Below are positions 22,757 through 33,887 of a stretch of 64,000 nucleotides of DNA, one piece after another (position 1 is the first letter of the stretch; the number at the start of each line of letters is the position of its first letter). The notes under the pieces were generated by a model. It was not told the DNA's origin. It did not search any database and was given only the letters and a program-made list of their open reading frames with translations. A program made the translations under genes and the position numbers. The DNA comes from Dryomyza anilis (taxonomy: Eukaryota > Arthropoda > Insecta > Diptera > Dryomyzidae). The DNA is taken from NCBI GenBank assembly GCA_951804985.1, contig OX638135.1:64719639-64783638 (forward strand). Direction: 5' to 3'.

Positions 22757-23787
22757 ATATATTATACGCTTTAATATTGAATGACTAATTAGAGTTATTA
22801 TAAATAATTAAAAAAAAAAAAAATTGCAACTGGTGTATAAATAAAACTGGTGGTAAAATAAAAAGAGAAACATAAATCAGCTATATCTATTTCATTGTCA
22901 GTCCAATTTCGTTGCATTATTATTTATTAGAAAGGACATTAAAATAGCTTTAATTTGATATAGGTGTATCAAAACATATACATTTTTTTGTTTCTTGTTT
23001 ATTTCATATAGTCATTTATATATAAATTCAGGACATAATGGCCATATGTAACTTACTGAATTTAATTACATATAATTATCAATACAATACAAATTTTGAA
23101 GATTTGTTCTGAGATCGGTCACACGATTTGTGTGACCGTGTAGCCCCGTCTTCCAATATTCGTAGAGTGTTGAAATTTGGGCAAGATGATACGATTGGTA
23201 ATCCCTCACATAATATATAGTCCTTTGACTTGTAAGGTGTACTTTAGTTTTTTTCCATATATTTCTGAACCACTAGGTTCAGGCTCTAAACCACCTAGGG
23301 TTTTATTTAAAAATAAATTAACTATATTAATGACACAGATTTCTGTTGAAAAGAGGTAAAGAACTTGATGGAAAATTCAAAAATAAACAAAAAAAATCAG
23401 TAGGATTGGTTTTCATTATTCTATAAAAGTTGATTTATATTTCCATAGATGATGCAGTATATAGACTTTACATGCTGTGCAGAGTGCTCGATGCGACAAG
23501 TGTTGAATGCATCGACAGTCAGCTACAAAATTTAGTTTTTGTAATTAAATGACTGTTTATCCGTAGATCTCTTCTTGAGATGCACCGCAGTAAGATTCTG
23601 TTGACAATATTTATATGTATTTTCTATCTCACTATCTCAAACAAACACTAAAATATTTGAAAATACAGTTTGTAGGAAATAACCACATTTTTACCGCAAA
23701 TGATACCACAATTGTACAATTTCTTGCAAACAATTCAAAATTCGTAATTGATTGCCATAAATATACAAGAAAGTAAGTGTTTCCCCC

Positions 23788-24095
23788 GCGGTAGCTCAGT
23801 GGTTAGTGCGTTGGACTGCGAGCCGAAAGGTCCCCGGTTCAAACCTGGACTGGGGCTAACAACACCTTTTCATAGAAACATTTACCAAAACCCCCACCTC
23901 TCGGCAGTAAATGGCAATCCTCCGAGAGTAAAAACATTGCCTATGAAAAACTCTCACCCGCCGTTCGGATTCGGCAATAAACTGTAGGTCCCACCACTTT
24001 GAGTACAAATATAACACGCACAGCTCAAAATGGTGAGAGAGCTCGGCCTAAGTTCTTATAGAACTGTAGTGCAAACTATTATTATTATTATTATT
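23788..24095 (+). mobile_element. tRNA-derived SINE with 14-bp target duplication
   Basis: This is the same family as the one at 17994: GCGGTAGCTCAGTGGTTAGT (A box), GGTTCAAACCTGG (B box) and a shared body, with an (ATT)n tail. TAAGTGTTTCCCCC occurs at 23774-23787 and 24096-24109. The partner arm near 51285 has the unoccupied site, which confirms both ends. Confidence 0.93.
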
Positions 24096-24284
24096 TAAGT
24101 GTTTCCCCCAAAGTGTTTTTAAAAAAATTATAGTGTTCGCCAAATTCAGTCAAAACGCGACCTATCGAATAATGTAGAACAGAAGTTCCCAACCAAGCAA
24201 GCTACATCTTAAATATGAATATAAAAAAAAATTGGTACAAAAATTGAGTTTATTAAAACCTAGCTGGACCCGTGCACGACTCGT

Positions 24285-24448
24285 GCCCGTAAAATTCTTC
24301 CCGGTAGAATTCTTCCCCGTACAATTCTTCTCCGTAGTGTTTTTCCAGTAGAAGTTTTAGTGTGATGAATTTAGTGTGATGAATTTAGTGTGGTGAGTTT
24401 TAGTGTGGTGAGTTTAGGTGTGGTGAGTTTTGGTGTGGTGAGATTAAG
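24285..24448. repeat. Two short tandem arrays of 14-16 bp
   Basis: About three units of GTASAATTCTTCCCC run from 24291 to 24336. They are followed by five or six units of TTTAGTGTGRTGAR from 24356 to 24448. Immediately before them CTAGCTGGACCCGTGCACGA resembles the edge of a common insect repeat that I cannot name. This stretch is private to arm 1 of the inverted duplication. Confidence 0.7.
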
Positions 24449-25062
24449 TAAGATGAGTAACATCTAATTTTAAAGTTTAGTTGAAATCGGCTGAGATATA
24501 GGGTACAGAATTTTGGGTTCTATGAGAGGTCCCACTCTCCTTTGCCCAATCTGGTTTATTTATGGTTTAGAATACTCAATGTACTTTACATCATAGTAAT
24601 GCAAATTTTCAGAAAAATATAATCAGTAGTTTTGTTATGAATCTGAATTATACACAAAAAAAAAAATGGGCGTAAAAGTAGGCGTGGGTCTGTAAGATAT
24701 ATTTTCCAAATTTTAAGAAAATCCGTGCACAGGTGTATGCTTGCATAGTGCACAAACAAACGGAAAATGAGTTTTATATATATAAATAGCATATAGAATT
24801 AAAAAATTCACGAATAATAATTCTGATTAATGTAAAATAAATTAATGAAATTTTGAGACTACTTTTGTTTAACAAGGTATTCGATATTAAGTCTCAGCTT
24901 AGTTAAAGAACATCGTAGATCACTCTCCACATCTAACAGTGCTCGATATTTTTTTTTATATTTTTAAGTTTTTAAATAAGTGGAAGAAAATTGAATTAAG
25001 ATCTCGCTTGCAAATTGTAGATAAATTTTCTGATTTGGTAAATCCCTAACTGTTCAGACTCC

Positions 25063-25319
25063 ATTGTCTCCGAATCACCTTTAGTATTTTTGTCACATTT
25101 CAGTTCAATGACCTCTTCCTGGATGTAGGCCGGAAGAATGTCAATTATAATGGTTTGCAAGGACATTTTCATTGTCAATCTGATGAGGAATTGTCTCCGA
25201 ATCACCTTCAGTATTTTTGTCACATTTCAGTTCAATGACCTCTTCCTGGATGTAGGCCGGAAGAATGTCAATTATAATGGTTTGCAAGGACATTTTCATT
25301 GTCAATCTGATGAGAAATT
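25063..25319. repeat. 127-bp tandem duplication
   Basis: ATTGTCTCCGAATCACCT at 25063 recurs at 25190, and the units run to CAATCTGATGAG with only a few changes. The partner arm at 50640-50790 has one unit, so this happened after the inverted duplication. Confidence 0.85.
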
Positions 25320-25488
25320 ATCATGAAAATATTTACTAACAAGGCAATCATGAGCCCCGTCGTAGCGAAAATCCGAATCTCCGCAACGAATACGAATTTT
25401 CAGCTATAATAGGATCCGTGAGGAATTGAATTCACCCAGTCTGTACCCCCCGGTGCATCGTTACATCCTAGTCCAAGGTGGATGCTGC

Positions 25489-26133
25489 TCACTGTTGCGC
25501 TGTTGCCTTGTCGTCGTTACGAGAGCGATCTCCCTCGCTGCCGCTGTAGTTGGTGCAACACCCTGATGTGTCACCTGATGCCTGGTGAGCGCAGCCATTT
25601 GTCGCGCTTCTGTCGCTTGCTCTGTCGTTGTTGTTGCTTGTGTCGTTGCAGCGTGCACACCACCCCGAGGTGTCATCTGTAATATGGTTGGCGCAGCCAT
25701 CTGCCGCGCTGCTGTCGTCATTTTCGTCGCTGATGCAACAGTGTGGGCGCAGCCATCGTCGCTGACGTTTCTGGAGCCAATCGTTGAAACGCCCGTTGCG
25801 CTGGCCGCTTTGCCAGATCAGGCCATACTGCAATCTCCGTTCCCTCCTCATTCGCCAAAAGGCGGATCTGTCTTTGCCATTGAACCACCTACTCCGGTCC
25901 AACGGCGGATACAGGTTGTGCTGTGGGTCTCGTCGTAGGCACTCCACGTTCTGAAGCAAATATGCACCGCAGTCGTACATATTCGGTTGCTGCGGGACGC
26001 TGACCTCATGATAGTGCGTGTTGAGTTCCGTGTACTCGTGGCCTACATCGCCACTCTTGCGTGTTGCCAGCGAATCCATCACTTGGATGCACGGGGCTGT
26101 TGTGCACGGTCGATGCCTTGCGCGGCTCGCCAC
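25489..26133 (-). pseudogene. SENP6/7 (Ulp2)-type C48 protease fragment
   Basis: The minus-strand frame contains CIQVMDSLATRK, which fits the catalytic-Asp region (…DSL…). Some 40 residues on it has SVPQQPNMYDCGAYLLQNVE, with the oxyanion Gln and nucleophile Cys of the ubiquitin-like protease fold, then PPLDRSRWF, a feature of the SENP6/7 branch. The catalytic His region is not in this frame. A neighbouring frame (26280-26079) stays almost open and reads EYRLQLLATLRQKDGTPLDA, so a frameshift probably separates the N-terminal part. After about residue 100 the frame becomes a C/D/T/S-rich imperfect repeat (SGWCARCND, SGCCTNYSG), probably not original domain. It lies downstream, on the same strand, of Gypsy-like gag and protease. 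Confidence 0.65.
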
Positions 26134-27095
26134 TTCGGATCTAGGTTGCTCCCCTCTGCAAGGAAATGCTGCGTTGCGCGCAGCTATTTGCGACTGTCCT
26201 CGGTCAAGCCACCGGCGTCTAATGGTGTGCCATCTTTCTGGCGGAGCGTTGCCAATAGTTGCAGCCGATATTCACCCGCGTCAACGCAAGATATTCATCA
26301 TCTTGCGTTGACTCATCGTATTTTCCTAGGAACTTGAAACTTAAGAACTATTAATTATTTGCGCTGCTCACGTGTTTGAATTTGTAACGTCCGCCGATCA
26401 TGCACGAACGTTACGCACACCACCATTTTCGTATGTGTGTGTCCGCGTCGTGTCTCGCTCTCCGAGAGCGCCTGCGCGTCGCCGTTGATTGTTTTCGAGG
26501 TGAGTTTTGTCGCTCTCGACGGTGGTGTATCTCTCTATCACGGTTTGTGCAATTTGAGGTGTGTTTAAGTTTTCGCGCGACGTCGCCTCCGTCTCATTTT
26601 AATTTTTTCTAAAATTTTTGCGAGCGTTGCTGTCTCATGCGATTCTGACTCGACTTATGCTCCCTTGAGCGTTGATTTTCCACGCGACATTGTGTTTTAT
26701 TATGCTCCACTGAGCGTTGATTTTCCCCGCGACATTGTGTTTTATTATGCTCCCCTGAGCGTTGATTTACCACGCGACATTGTGTTTTATTCGTATTGCG
26801 GACGGGAATCGTCACTCCTGGTGATGTCGGGACCCGAAACGGATTTAGAAGTTTCGCTGAATTTTTACCGCTGTCGTTGCTACGTTGCCCACTCTGTGGT
26901 GGCTTTGGTTGTTGCTGTCTGCGTGGTTACCACCATTGCTACTTTTGACACCTTGTGTGATTCCACTTCGCCGTACTGGTGATTGTTATGCGACCGCTTT
27001 AAATATTTGCGCCTACGCCATCTCTCCGCATTACATCTGGTGTCTGCGCTGCCATGCATGTTCTTACCGTGACGTCGTAAAATGTCTTCGACGCA
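26134..27095 (-). other. Degraded region between protease and Ulp-like fragments
   Basis: No reverse transcriptase or integrase motif was seen in any frame, so pol appears to be lost. GC content stays high with many CG dinucleotides. The 45-bp tandem repeats lie within it. Confidence 0.5.
26659..26793. repeat. 45-bp tandem repeat, three units
   Basis: Units start GCTCCCTTGAGCGTTGATTT at 26659 and recur at 26704 and 26749 with one or two changes each. The length is a multiple of three, so on the minus strand it encodes three near-identical 15-residue blocks (EHNKTQCRxENQRS). It may be a protein repeat of the former polyprotein. Confidence 0.85.
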
Positions 27096-27428
27096 TTAGT
27101 TTTCTGCTCGCTGGGTATGTCGCACCACTGTGCACATTGCCGGCTGATCGGCTTGCCGCGCTGTTCCTCCTAACGTGACACTTTGTCCGCCGCAAATCAA
27201 GGTGGCTCCTGTCCGCTGCAGAAAGTCTATCCCGAGGATGATATGGTCCACCACTGTGAGCGAGGTTGCGCTTGTGTCAACTGTTGCGATCGCCAACTCG
27301 TCGTCGATGGCGATTGTAGCCACTATTCGGGTCGCCTCCTGTTTTAGCGCCACTGCTGGATACGGGGAGCTGTCTTCGGGACCGCCAGCCCTCGCTACTG
27401 GCGGTTTCCGTGCTAGTTTCCCGAACAT
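27096..27428 (-). pseudogene. Gypsy-like aspartic protease remnant
   Basis: The frame reads RIVATIAIDDELAIATVDTS, with VDTSA at the position of the retropepsin D-T/S-G active site (the G is replaced). It is followed by HIILGIDFL, the conserved flap-distal I-L-G-x-D-F-L motif, and TGATLICGGQSVTL. The spacing suits a retroviral-type protease of LTR elements, although about 20 residues between the two motifs seem deleted. It overlaps the nucleocapsid frame at its N-terminus. Confidence 0.7.
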
Positions 27429-27777
27429 CGTCGGCAGCAGTCAACGGTGCGTATGCCCCTGCGTCCGCAATCCCAACAAAATACATCCTCAAGTCCGCCT
27501 GGTAATGTCCGTCGCGTCCGCAACGCCTGCATGCGGTCCTCGCCTTAGCTGCATCATCTAATTGTCGATTGTGCTCCTTTCGTGGCCGTGCTGTATGTTG
27601 TGACGGTGCGTGCCCTATCTTCTGAATAATGTCATATTCATCTGCCAAGTCCACCAGTTTCTCCAACGTGAAAAAGTCACGGCGCCGAATGTAGAGCTGG
27701 TACTGCTGACGGCTGGTACTCCTGGCGGTTATTCCTAAAAATGTTATCCAGCTCCGTTTGCATCTCATAGTGGGCAT
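27277..27777 (-). pseudogene. Gag C-terminal part with zinc knuckle remnant
   Basis: YQLYIRRRDFFTLEKLVDLA is typical of the end of the capsid in Gypsy elements of the RGRALxWYRNN type. CRRCGRDGHYQADL is a CCHC knuckle whose last cysteine is lost. It is separated from the upstream gag frame by a few bases, implying a frameshift near 27780. Confidence 0.7.
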
Positions 27778-27783
27778 GCCTCA

Positions 27784-28593
27784 TCATGTCCTTGATCCCG
27801 ATGACATAGTCTCAAAATGTCGGCCGCTGTGTTCGTTTGCTAATTCCATCGTCGAGGTCCTCAAAGAAACGCGGGGGCAGGAAAACCGCAAAAATCCTTT
27901 TTTGAATTCACTCCATACCCGCCACGGCGAGTAGTTGTTCCGGTACCATGTTAGCGCTCTTCCTTGTAACAGATCCGCCAATCCGTATGGAACCCAATCG
28001 AAGTCAACTCCGTAGACCTGACAAAACTCTTCTATGAGCTCGATGAACACCAGCGGGTCGCTGCTGCCATTAAAATGCACTGGCCACTTCGCTCCATAGC
28101 GATCTCGTATTTGACTGTTGCTCCTATGTGAGCCGCTGGGCATTGCTGAGGGACTGGCGCCTGACTGGCGCCGCGCCTGTCGCCGATGACCAAGTCCGTC
28201 CGTCCGATTGCTGTGGTTCCAGGCCCTTGTCATATATGCGCTTGCGGTGACTGCAGTGCCTGCTGCACCTGTTGTTGCGGCCTTTGCGCCTGTGGTTGTT
28301 CCTGTTGTACTTACTTGCTGTTGCGCCATTTGCTCTTGTTCCTTCAGCTGCTGCGCCACTTGACCTTGTTGTTCCTGTTGTTGCGCCATTTGCTGTCTTA
28401 GCTGTTGTGCCATTTGGGTGATTTGTGCCTGTTGTCGCTCCTGTTGTTTTAACTTATACTCCAGTTGGGTAATTTGCGCGTGTTGCGCCATAATTTCCTT
28501 TGTTGATGAAGGCGACGTAGCTCTTCCGCACCTCCGTTGAATGCCAGCTCCGTTGAATCCAAATTCTGCGGCGTACGTAGTTAGGTCCTCCAA
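27784..28593 (-). pseudogene. Gypsy-like Gag (matrix/capsid), frame still open
   Basis: 269 codons are open from ATG. Residues about 35-100 form a Gln/Met-rich coiled coil (KLKQQERQQAQITQMAQQLR and similar). A T/A/S linker follows, then the Retrotrans_gag domain with PVHFNGSSDPLVFIELIEEF and LLQGRALTWYRNNYSPWRVW. This is the longest undamaged coding segment in the window. The high GC and CG content, unlike the surroundings, suggests a younger or differently composed element. The plus-strand frame at 28186 is a shadow of the Gln-rich part. Confidence 0.82.
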
Positions 28594-28599
28594 ACTACG

Positions 28600-29780
28600 T
28601 ACGCCGTAGTTTTATTTTTCACTACCTGTCTATTTTCACTTTTCTTTCGTTTTCTTCTTTCACTTAGGGTTTCATTTTTTTTTTCACTGTGTCTGTGTTT
28701 TTTTTTATTTCTATTATTTTCACCGTATATATACATTTTATTATGTCTTTTATTTCTCGAGGGACTCTCTCCCGTTTTCACTGTCTATTGTTTTTTTTCA
28801 ATGTCTATCTTCACTTTTGTTCACTGTATCACTACGTTGCTCTGCTTATTTTCTCTGTCACTGTGACGATCGTTGTTCTGTTTATCTTGTTGCTCTGCTT
28901 ATTTTCGACGCTTTGCTTATTTTAACTGCTTTGCTTATTTTACGCTGCTCTGCTTATTTCGTTGTGTTGATCGTTCTGCTTATTTCGCTGCTTTGCTTAT
29001 TTTTCGATGCGACGCGGTGCTTCATGTGTTGTGCAAATATTTATAACGAGCCGGTTTCCGGGTTCAGAGCTGGGATAGCTTAGCGGGCTCGCCGCATGTG
29101 GCGCTTTTCTTTATAGATTTTTATTCATAAGTGGCCGCATGTGACCGTTTTCAATAGCTAGGTCAGATATGTTTCAACTAAACTTACTCCCTTTTAGTAG
29201 GAATTCTGGAATTGGGTTTGAGGCAGTCATTACGCATGACCAGAGCGGGAAACTGTGTCTGTCGTTAGTGATTTTTCGTGTGGTCCCGTAGAATCCGGGG
29301 ACCACATGCTAGTCCGCAGTGTATACTGTAGAAGTCGGGTATACACTGCCACTAGTCACCGTCGTCTAAGTCGTCTGGAACAAGAGAGAGCGGTTTTCAC
29401 TTGTGCATCTCCTTTTATTGGAGAGCACTTGGAGAAGCGTTAGTGCATTATAGCACACCGTTAGTGCTTTGTTGCCCAACTATTTTGTAGCTTTGGCCTG
29501 TTGGTGTGTCGACGTTCGCTCATCACTGCGCCTGTGTTGGCGATCTCCCTGTCGCTTCGCTCACTAGCGCGTATACAGTGGTGAGGCACACGGTGGTGAT
29601 TTCTCTCGTTCGCTCACCACCTTGTGTGTGTGTAAGCGACATACGTTGTAGCTTTGTTGGTGAGCTTTTCCTCCTCTGTGCCTCGTTGTTTCGGTCGGCG
29701 TTGCTAGCGCCGTCGAATAGTGTCGTTCTCGCAGATATTGTGCACCGATAGTGTGCGGTTACATTTGCCGCCAAATGTGA
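28600..29780 (-). other. Probable 5' untranslated/LTR region of the GC-rich element
   Basis: From the gag start outward come a T/C-rich stretch (28600-28810), then about ten irregular copies of GCTTTGCTTATTTT or GCTCTGCTTATTTT (28835-29005), then a non-repetitive GC-richer block to about 29780 (CACCACCTTGTGTGTGTG, GTCGACGTTCGCTC). No second copy exists in the window, so LTR limits cannot be set. Several short plus-strand frames here are not convincing genes. Confidence 0.4.
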
Positions 29781-30146
29781 TCGTCACAAAGTTACAGTTT
29801 ATATAAAAAATTGTACCTTTTTTGAATATAATGCATAACAATTTTTTATTTTTTTTCTATTACGTAATAACGTTTTTTATTTATGCGTTTTTTACTTTTT
29901 TAAAATGTTGAATTTCTTTTGCTTATATATCGCAAAAATATTCACACATAGAAGAAAATTTTAGTGCGATGGTTTTTGCGTCTCAACTAAAAACTAAGCT
30001 AATTTGACAAAATTGATTTTGGAAACAACACCACAAATTTATCCAATATTTGCTGCAACTTTTACTGCAACAAAATGAGTGTAGGGCAGTGTTTTAGAGT
30101 GTGTCTACATTAATAAAATAAATAGATTTAAATTTTAATAAACATT
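29781..30146. other. AT-rich region downstream of the broken gene
   Basis: No coding seen. It lies beyond the poly(A) signal of the minus-strand gene and separates it from the GC-rich island. Confidence 0.5.
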
Positions 30147-30152
30147 TTTATT
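30147..30152 (-). terminator. Poly(A) signal AATAAA
   Basis: AATAAA on the minus strand begins 24 nt after the stop codon at 30177-30179. Its placement supports this as the true 3' end of the gene. Confidence 0.6.
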
Positions 30153-30176
30153 CAAAAATATATATTCTTAGTGCAA

Positions 30177-30583
30177 TTACAAATTCTTTACAGTTAATTT
30201 ATTTTGTATATTTATAATGTTATATGTTTTTCTATTTGTTAGATGTTCAAATAAAACTGAATTAAATTCATTTGTTTTTTGAACTATAAATACTTGCAAA
30301 TGAGGAGAAAATGTAATAGTTTCTAGTGCTTGACAACACAAAAATATTTCAGATTCAATTTTAACAATATACTCAATTAATTAGTAAAATGGAATTTCAT
30401 CTTCATAATATTGAAGTGTAACAAGTATCCCAGGCTTGTATTTAATATTATTTAATTCCACCCAGTAATTAGAGGGAAGTTTAAATTTATTTTTGAATTC
30501 ATTATCTGTGATGCACATATTACTTTTGATGTTTAAAGATCGACATTTAATACTTATTTCGTCATAATTAAATAACATGTAAC
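30177..30583 (-). pseudogene. C-terminal exon of the broken gene
   Basis: The frame runs through LFNYDEISIKCRSLNIKSN, FKLPSNYWVELNNIKYKPGI and YYEDEIPFY, meets TAA at 30381-30383, and continues in the same frame through IEYIVKIESEIFLCCQALET and HLQVFIVQKTNEF to the final stop at 30177. The pattern 'V..N...Y..G..V.L.....D..P' followed by a strand-rich segment is the family's usual C-terminus. One nonsense codon is the only defect. The upstream side is cut by the element at 30584. Confidence 0.8.
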
Positions 30584-31418
30584 CAGGGGCGGATCCAGAA
30601 GTATGATTTGGGGGGGGGGGCGATTGATTTTTTGGCGCCTTTTTTCCAATTTTTTACTAAAATGAGCCCCAAAAAATTATTATATTTTCTTATTTTTATA
30701 TTTTCTTATCAAATACAGTGAATAATGAATTATACACAACTGTAGTTTTTTAAACCAATTTTTTTTCTTTAAATCAATCCTTAAAAATGAAAAAATATAG
30801 GGTGCGGACGGATCTGTGATAACCCACAAAAATCGAAATCCGGTGCACCTTCATATTTGGTCATATAGGTACTCAAATGAAAGGTAATAATGCAACATTT
30901 GTCATTATATGGTCATTTTTATGATAGCGATTAGAATTTGTAATTATGTAAAAAATAAAAAACAGCACAACAATTTATTATAATAATATTTCATTGGAAA
31001 GTTGTATCGATGAAGCGCCGCAGTAGACTTTTTTTTAGAAATAATCAACAATAGTCCTTTAATGAGCATTATATTCTTAAGTAGTCCTTACATAGATTAA
31101 CTTGTATACAAATACTTACCAAACATAAAAAAAAATCAATCAGCTAACTTCTAAGGTTGAAGAGATATTACAATTCAAAATCCAATTTTTGTGAAAATTT
31201 AGTCTAACAAATTTTAAGAATTTAATAAACCATATATAATGAAGTTTAAACTCATCAATATTCTTATTGACACTCTAAAAGTAGAGTTTATTACATTCTT
31301 GAAAAAAATCTAACTCCTGTCGTGGATCGTGGAAATTAACCCTTTATATAATTTTCTTGTTTGATTTCAATCAAAATATATTATTTTTTTGGCTAGCGCT
31401 AGCGCATACTTTTAGTAT

Positions 31419-33883
31419 TTACTAATAATACGATGTCTAAAAATATAAGAGTTACATAACATTTTAAAAATAATTGTATGTGCAATAATACAAAAATGTT
31501 ATCTTAAACTCATTAGAATAAAATTAGAAAAATGTCGACCGTTAAAATCAATATAGTAAAAAAAAGTCGATATTTTTCGTGTTTGGCAAGTCATGAAATT
31601 TTAACGGTTAACTAAAAAATTATAGTTTAAAAAATCATAATTTTAATAAGTGATTTTAAATTAAATAAAATAAATAAAATTGAGTGATATCTCTTTATAC
31701 TTGGAGTAACAATAATTTTATTTAAAATAGCCGTTAAAAGCTCAAAATGACATTTAAGGTCTTTGCGCAATATCACAGGATCACTTTTTTTTGGTTTTAA
31801 AAGCTTCTTCTCAGTTTTAGAGGTCCTAGTTTCAGAAAGTCGACGCGGAGCGAAACATTTTAAGAATTTCTGTTTTTGAATCAGTGTAATGTTCATATAG
31901 GTTGATGTATAAGTTTTCGATTTATCTAGGGTACCACAAGTCCGACCGAGCCCTAATTTAGTCTTGGTCCCAAACAGAGGGGATAGTTTGAAGATTTTAG
32001 GAAGGTGTACATATCTCAGTACCCTTTGGAAACAAAATTCAATTTATGTATTATATTAAAGGTGAACAATACCGACATCTCGTTTGAAAACTACTTCAGA
32101 TATACACAATGTATTTTTAATGATTATTTTCACTTTTCAAGTCAGCATATTTCAAAACCAAAAATACAAAATATTTGAATTTCATTTTTTTTAAATGTAA
32201 CAATTCTACCATTTGTACCAAACTTAAGTTTTACATTTATTTACTAATAATACGATGTCTAAAAATATAAGAGTTACATAACATTTTAAAAATAATTGTA
32301 TGTGCAATAATACAAAAATGTTATCTTAAACTCATTAGAATAAAATTAGAAAAATGTCGACCGTTAAAATCAATATAGTAAAAAAAAGTCGATATTTTTC
32401 GTGTTTGGCAAGTCATGAAATTTTAACGGTTAACTAAAAAATTATAGTTTAAAAAATCATAATTTTAATAAGTGATTTTAAATTAAATAAAATAAATAAA
32501 ATTGAGTGATATCTCTTTATACTTGGAGTAACAATAATTTTATTTAAAATAGCCGTTAAAAGCTCAAAATGACATTTAAGGTCTTTGCGCAATATCACAG
32601 GATCACTTTTTTTTGGTTTTAAAAGCTTCTTCTCAGTTTTAGAGGTCCTAGTTTCAGAAAGTCGACGCGGAGCGAAACATTTTAAGAATTTCTGTTTTTG
32701 AATCAGTGTAATGTTCATATAGGTTGATGTATAAGTTTTCGATTTATCTAGGGTACCACAAGTCCGACCGAGCCCTAATTTAGTCTTGGTCCCAAACAGA
32801 GGGGATAGTTTGAAGATTTTAGGAAGGTGTACATATCTCAGTACCCTTTGGAAACAAAATTCAATTTATGTATTATATTAAAGGTGATCAATACCGACAT
32901 CTCGTTTGAAAACTACTTCAGATATACACAATGTATTTTTAATGATTATTTTCACTTTTCAAGTCAGCATATTTCAAAACCAAAAATACAAAATATTTGA
33001 ATTTCATTTTTTTTAAATGTAACAATTCTACCATTTGTACCAAACTTAAGTTTTACATTTATTTACTAATAATACGATGTCTAAAATATAAGAGTTACAT
33101 AACATTTTAAAAATAATTGTATGTGCAATAATACAAAAATGTTATCTTAAACTCATTAGAATAAAATTAGAAAAATGTCGACCGTTAAAATCAATATAGT
33201 AAAAAAAAGTCGATATTTTTCGTGTTTGGCAAGTCATGAAATTTTAACGGTTAACTAAAAAATTATAGTTTAAAAAATCATAATTTTAATAAGTGATTTT
33301 AAATTAAATAAAATAAATAAAATTGAGTGATATCTCTTTATACTTGGAGTAACAATAATTTTATTTAAAATAGCCGTTAAAAGCTCAAAATGACATTTAA
33401 GGTCTTTGCGCAATATCACAGGATCACTTTTTTTTGGTTTTAAAAGCTTCTTCTCAGTTTTAGAGGTCCTAGTTTCAGAAAGTCGACGCGGAGCGAAACA
33501 TTTTAAGAATTTCTGTTTTTGAATCAGTGTAATGTTCATATAGGTTGATGTATAAGTTTTCGATTTATCTAGGGTACCACAAGTCCGACCGAGCCCTAAT
33601 TTAGTCTTGGTCCCAAACAGAGGGGATAGTTTGAAGATTTTAGGAAGGTGTACATATCTCAGTACCCTTTGGAAACAAAATTCAATTTATGTATTATATT
33701 AAAGGTGATCAATACCGACATCTCGTTTGAAAACTACTTCAGATATACACAATGTATTTTTAATGATTATTTTCACTTTTCAAGTCAGCATATTTCAAAA
33801 CCAAAAATACAAAATATTTGAATTTCATTTTTTTTAAATGTAACAATTCTACCATTTGTACCAAACTTAAGTTTTACATTTAA
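31419..33883. repeat. 822-bp tandem repeat, three units
   Basis: TTACTAATAATACGATGTCT starts at 31419, 32241 and 33063. The units differ at only a handful of positions (for example GTGAACAATACC in the first, GTGATCAATACC in the others, and one A lost near 33086). Each carries the same 89-codon minus-strand frame (starts 31896, 32718, 33539) beginning MNITLIQKQKF. No known domain was recognised, and identity alone explains its conservation. The old copy near 15170-15320 contains only part of one unit. Confidence 0.9.
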
Positions 33884-33887
33884 CCTA

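Larger units (their letters stand above)
22957..25350. repeat. Inverted duplication, arm 1
   Basis: This arm is the reverse complement of 50606-52704. GTGTTCGCCAAATTCAGTCA, the TTCTTGCAAACAATTCAAAA block, and the GGCCGGAAGAATGTCAATTA block match their partners at 51210, 51320 and 50695. The SINE at 23788 is present only here, and the mini-me at 51471 only in the other arm. An open minus-strand frame (25223-24996, TIIIDILPAYIQEEVIELK) is preserved partly in both arms but is not recognised. Confidence 0.85.

Noticed and set aside
24285..24448. CRISPR-like array
   Set aside because: Units of about 15 bp have no unique spacers, and the surroundings are eukaryotic.
28186..28401. Cysteine/leucine-rich protein on the plus strand
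   Set aside because: It is the complement of the Gln-rich coiled coil of the Gag frame.
29255..29774. Several 60-80-codon frames in the GC-rich block
   Set aside because: Open because stops are rarer at this GC content. No motifs, and both strands are equally open.
31627..33539. Three 89-codon genes
   Set aside because: They are identical only because they lie in tandem units. No start context, domain or related protein was recognised, and the units sit inside a non-autonomous element.
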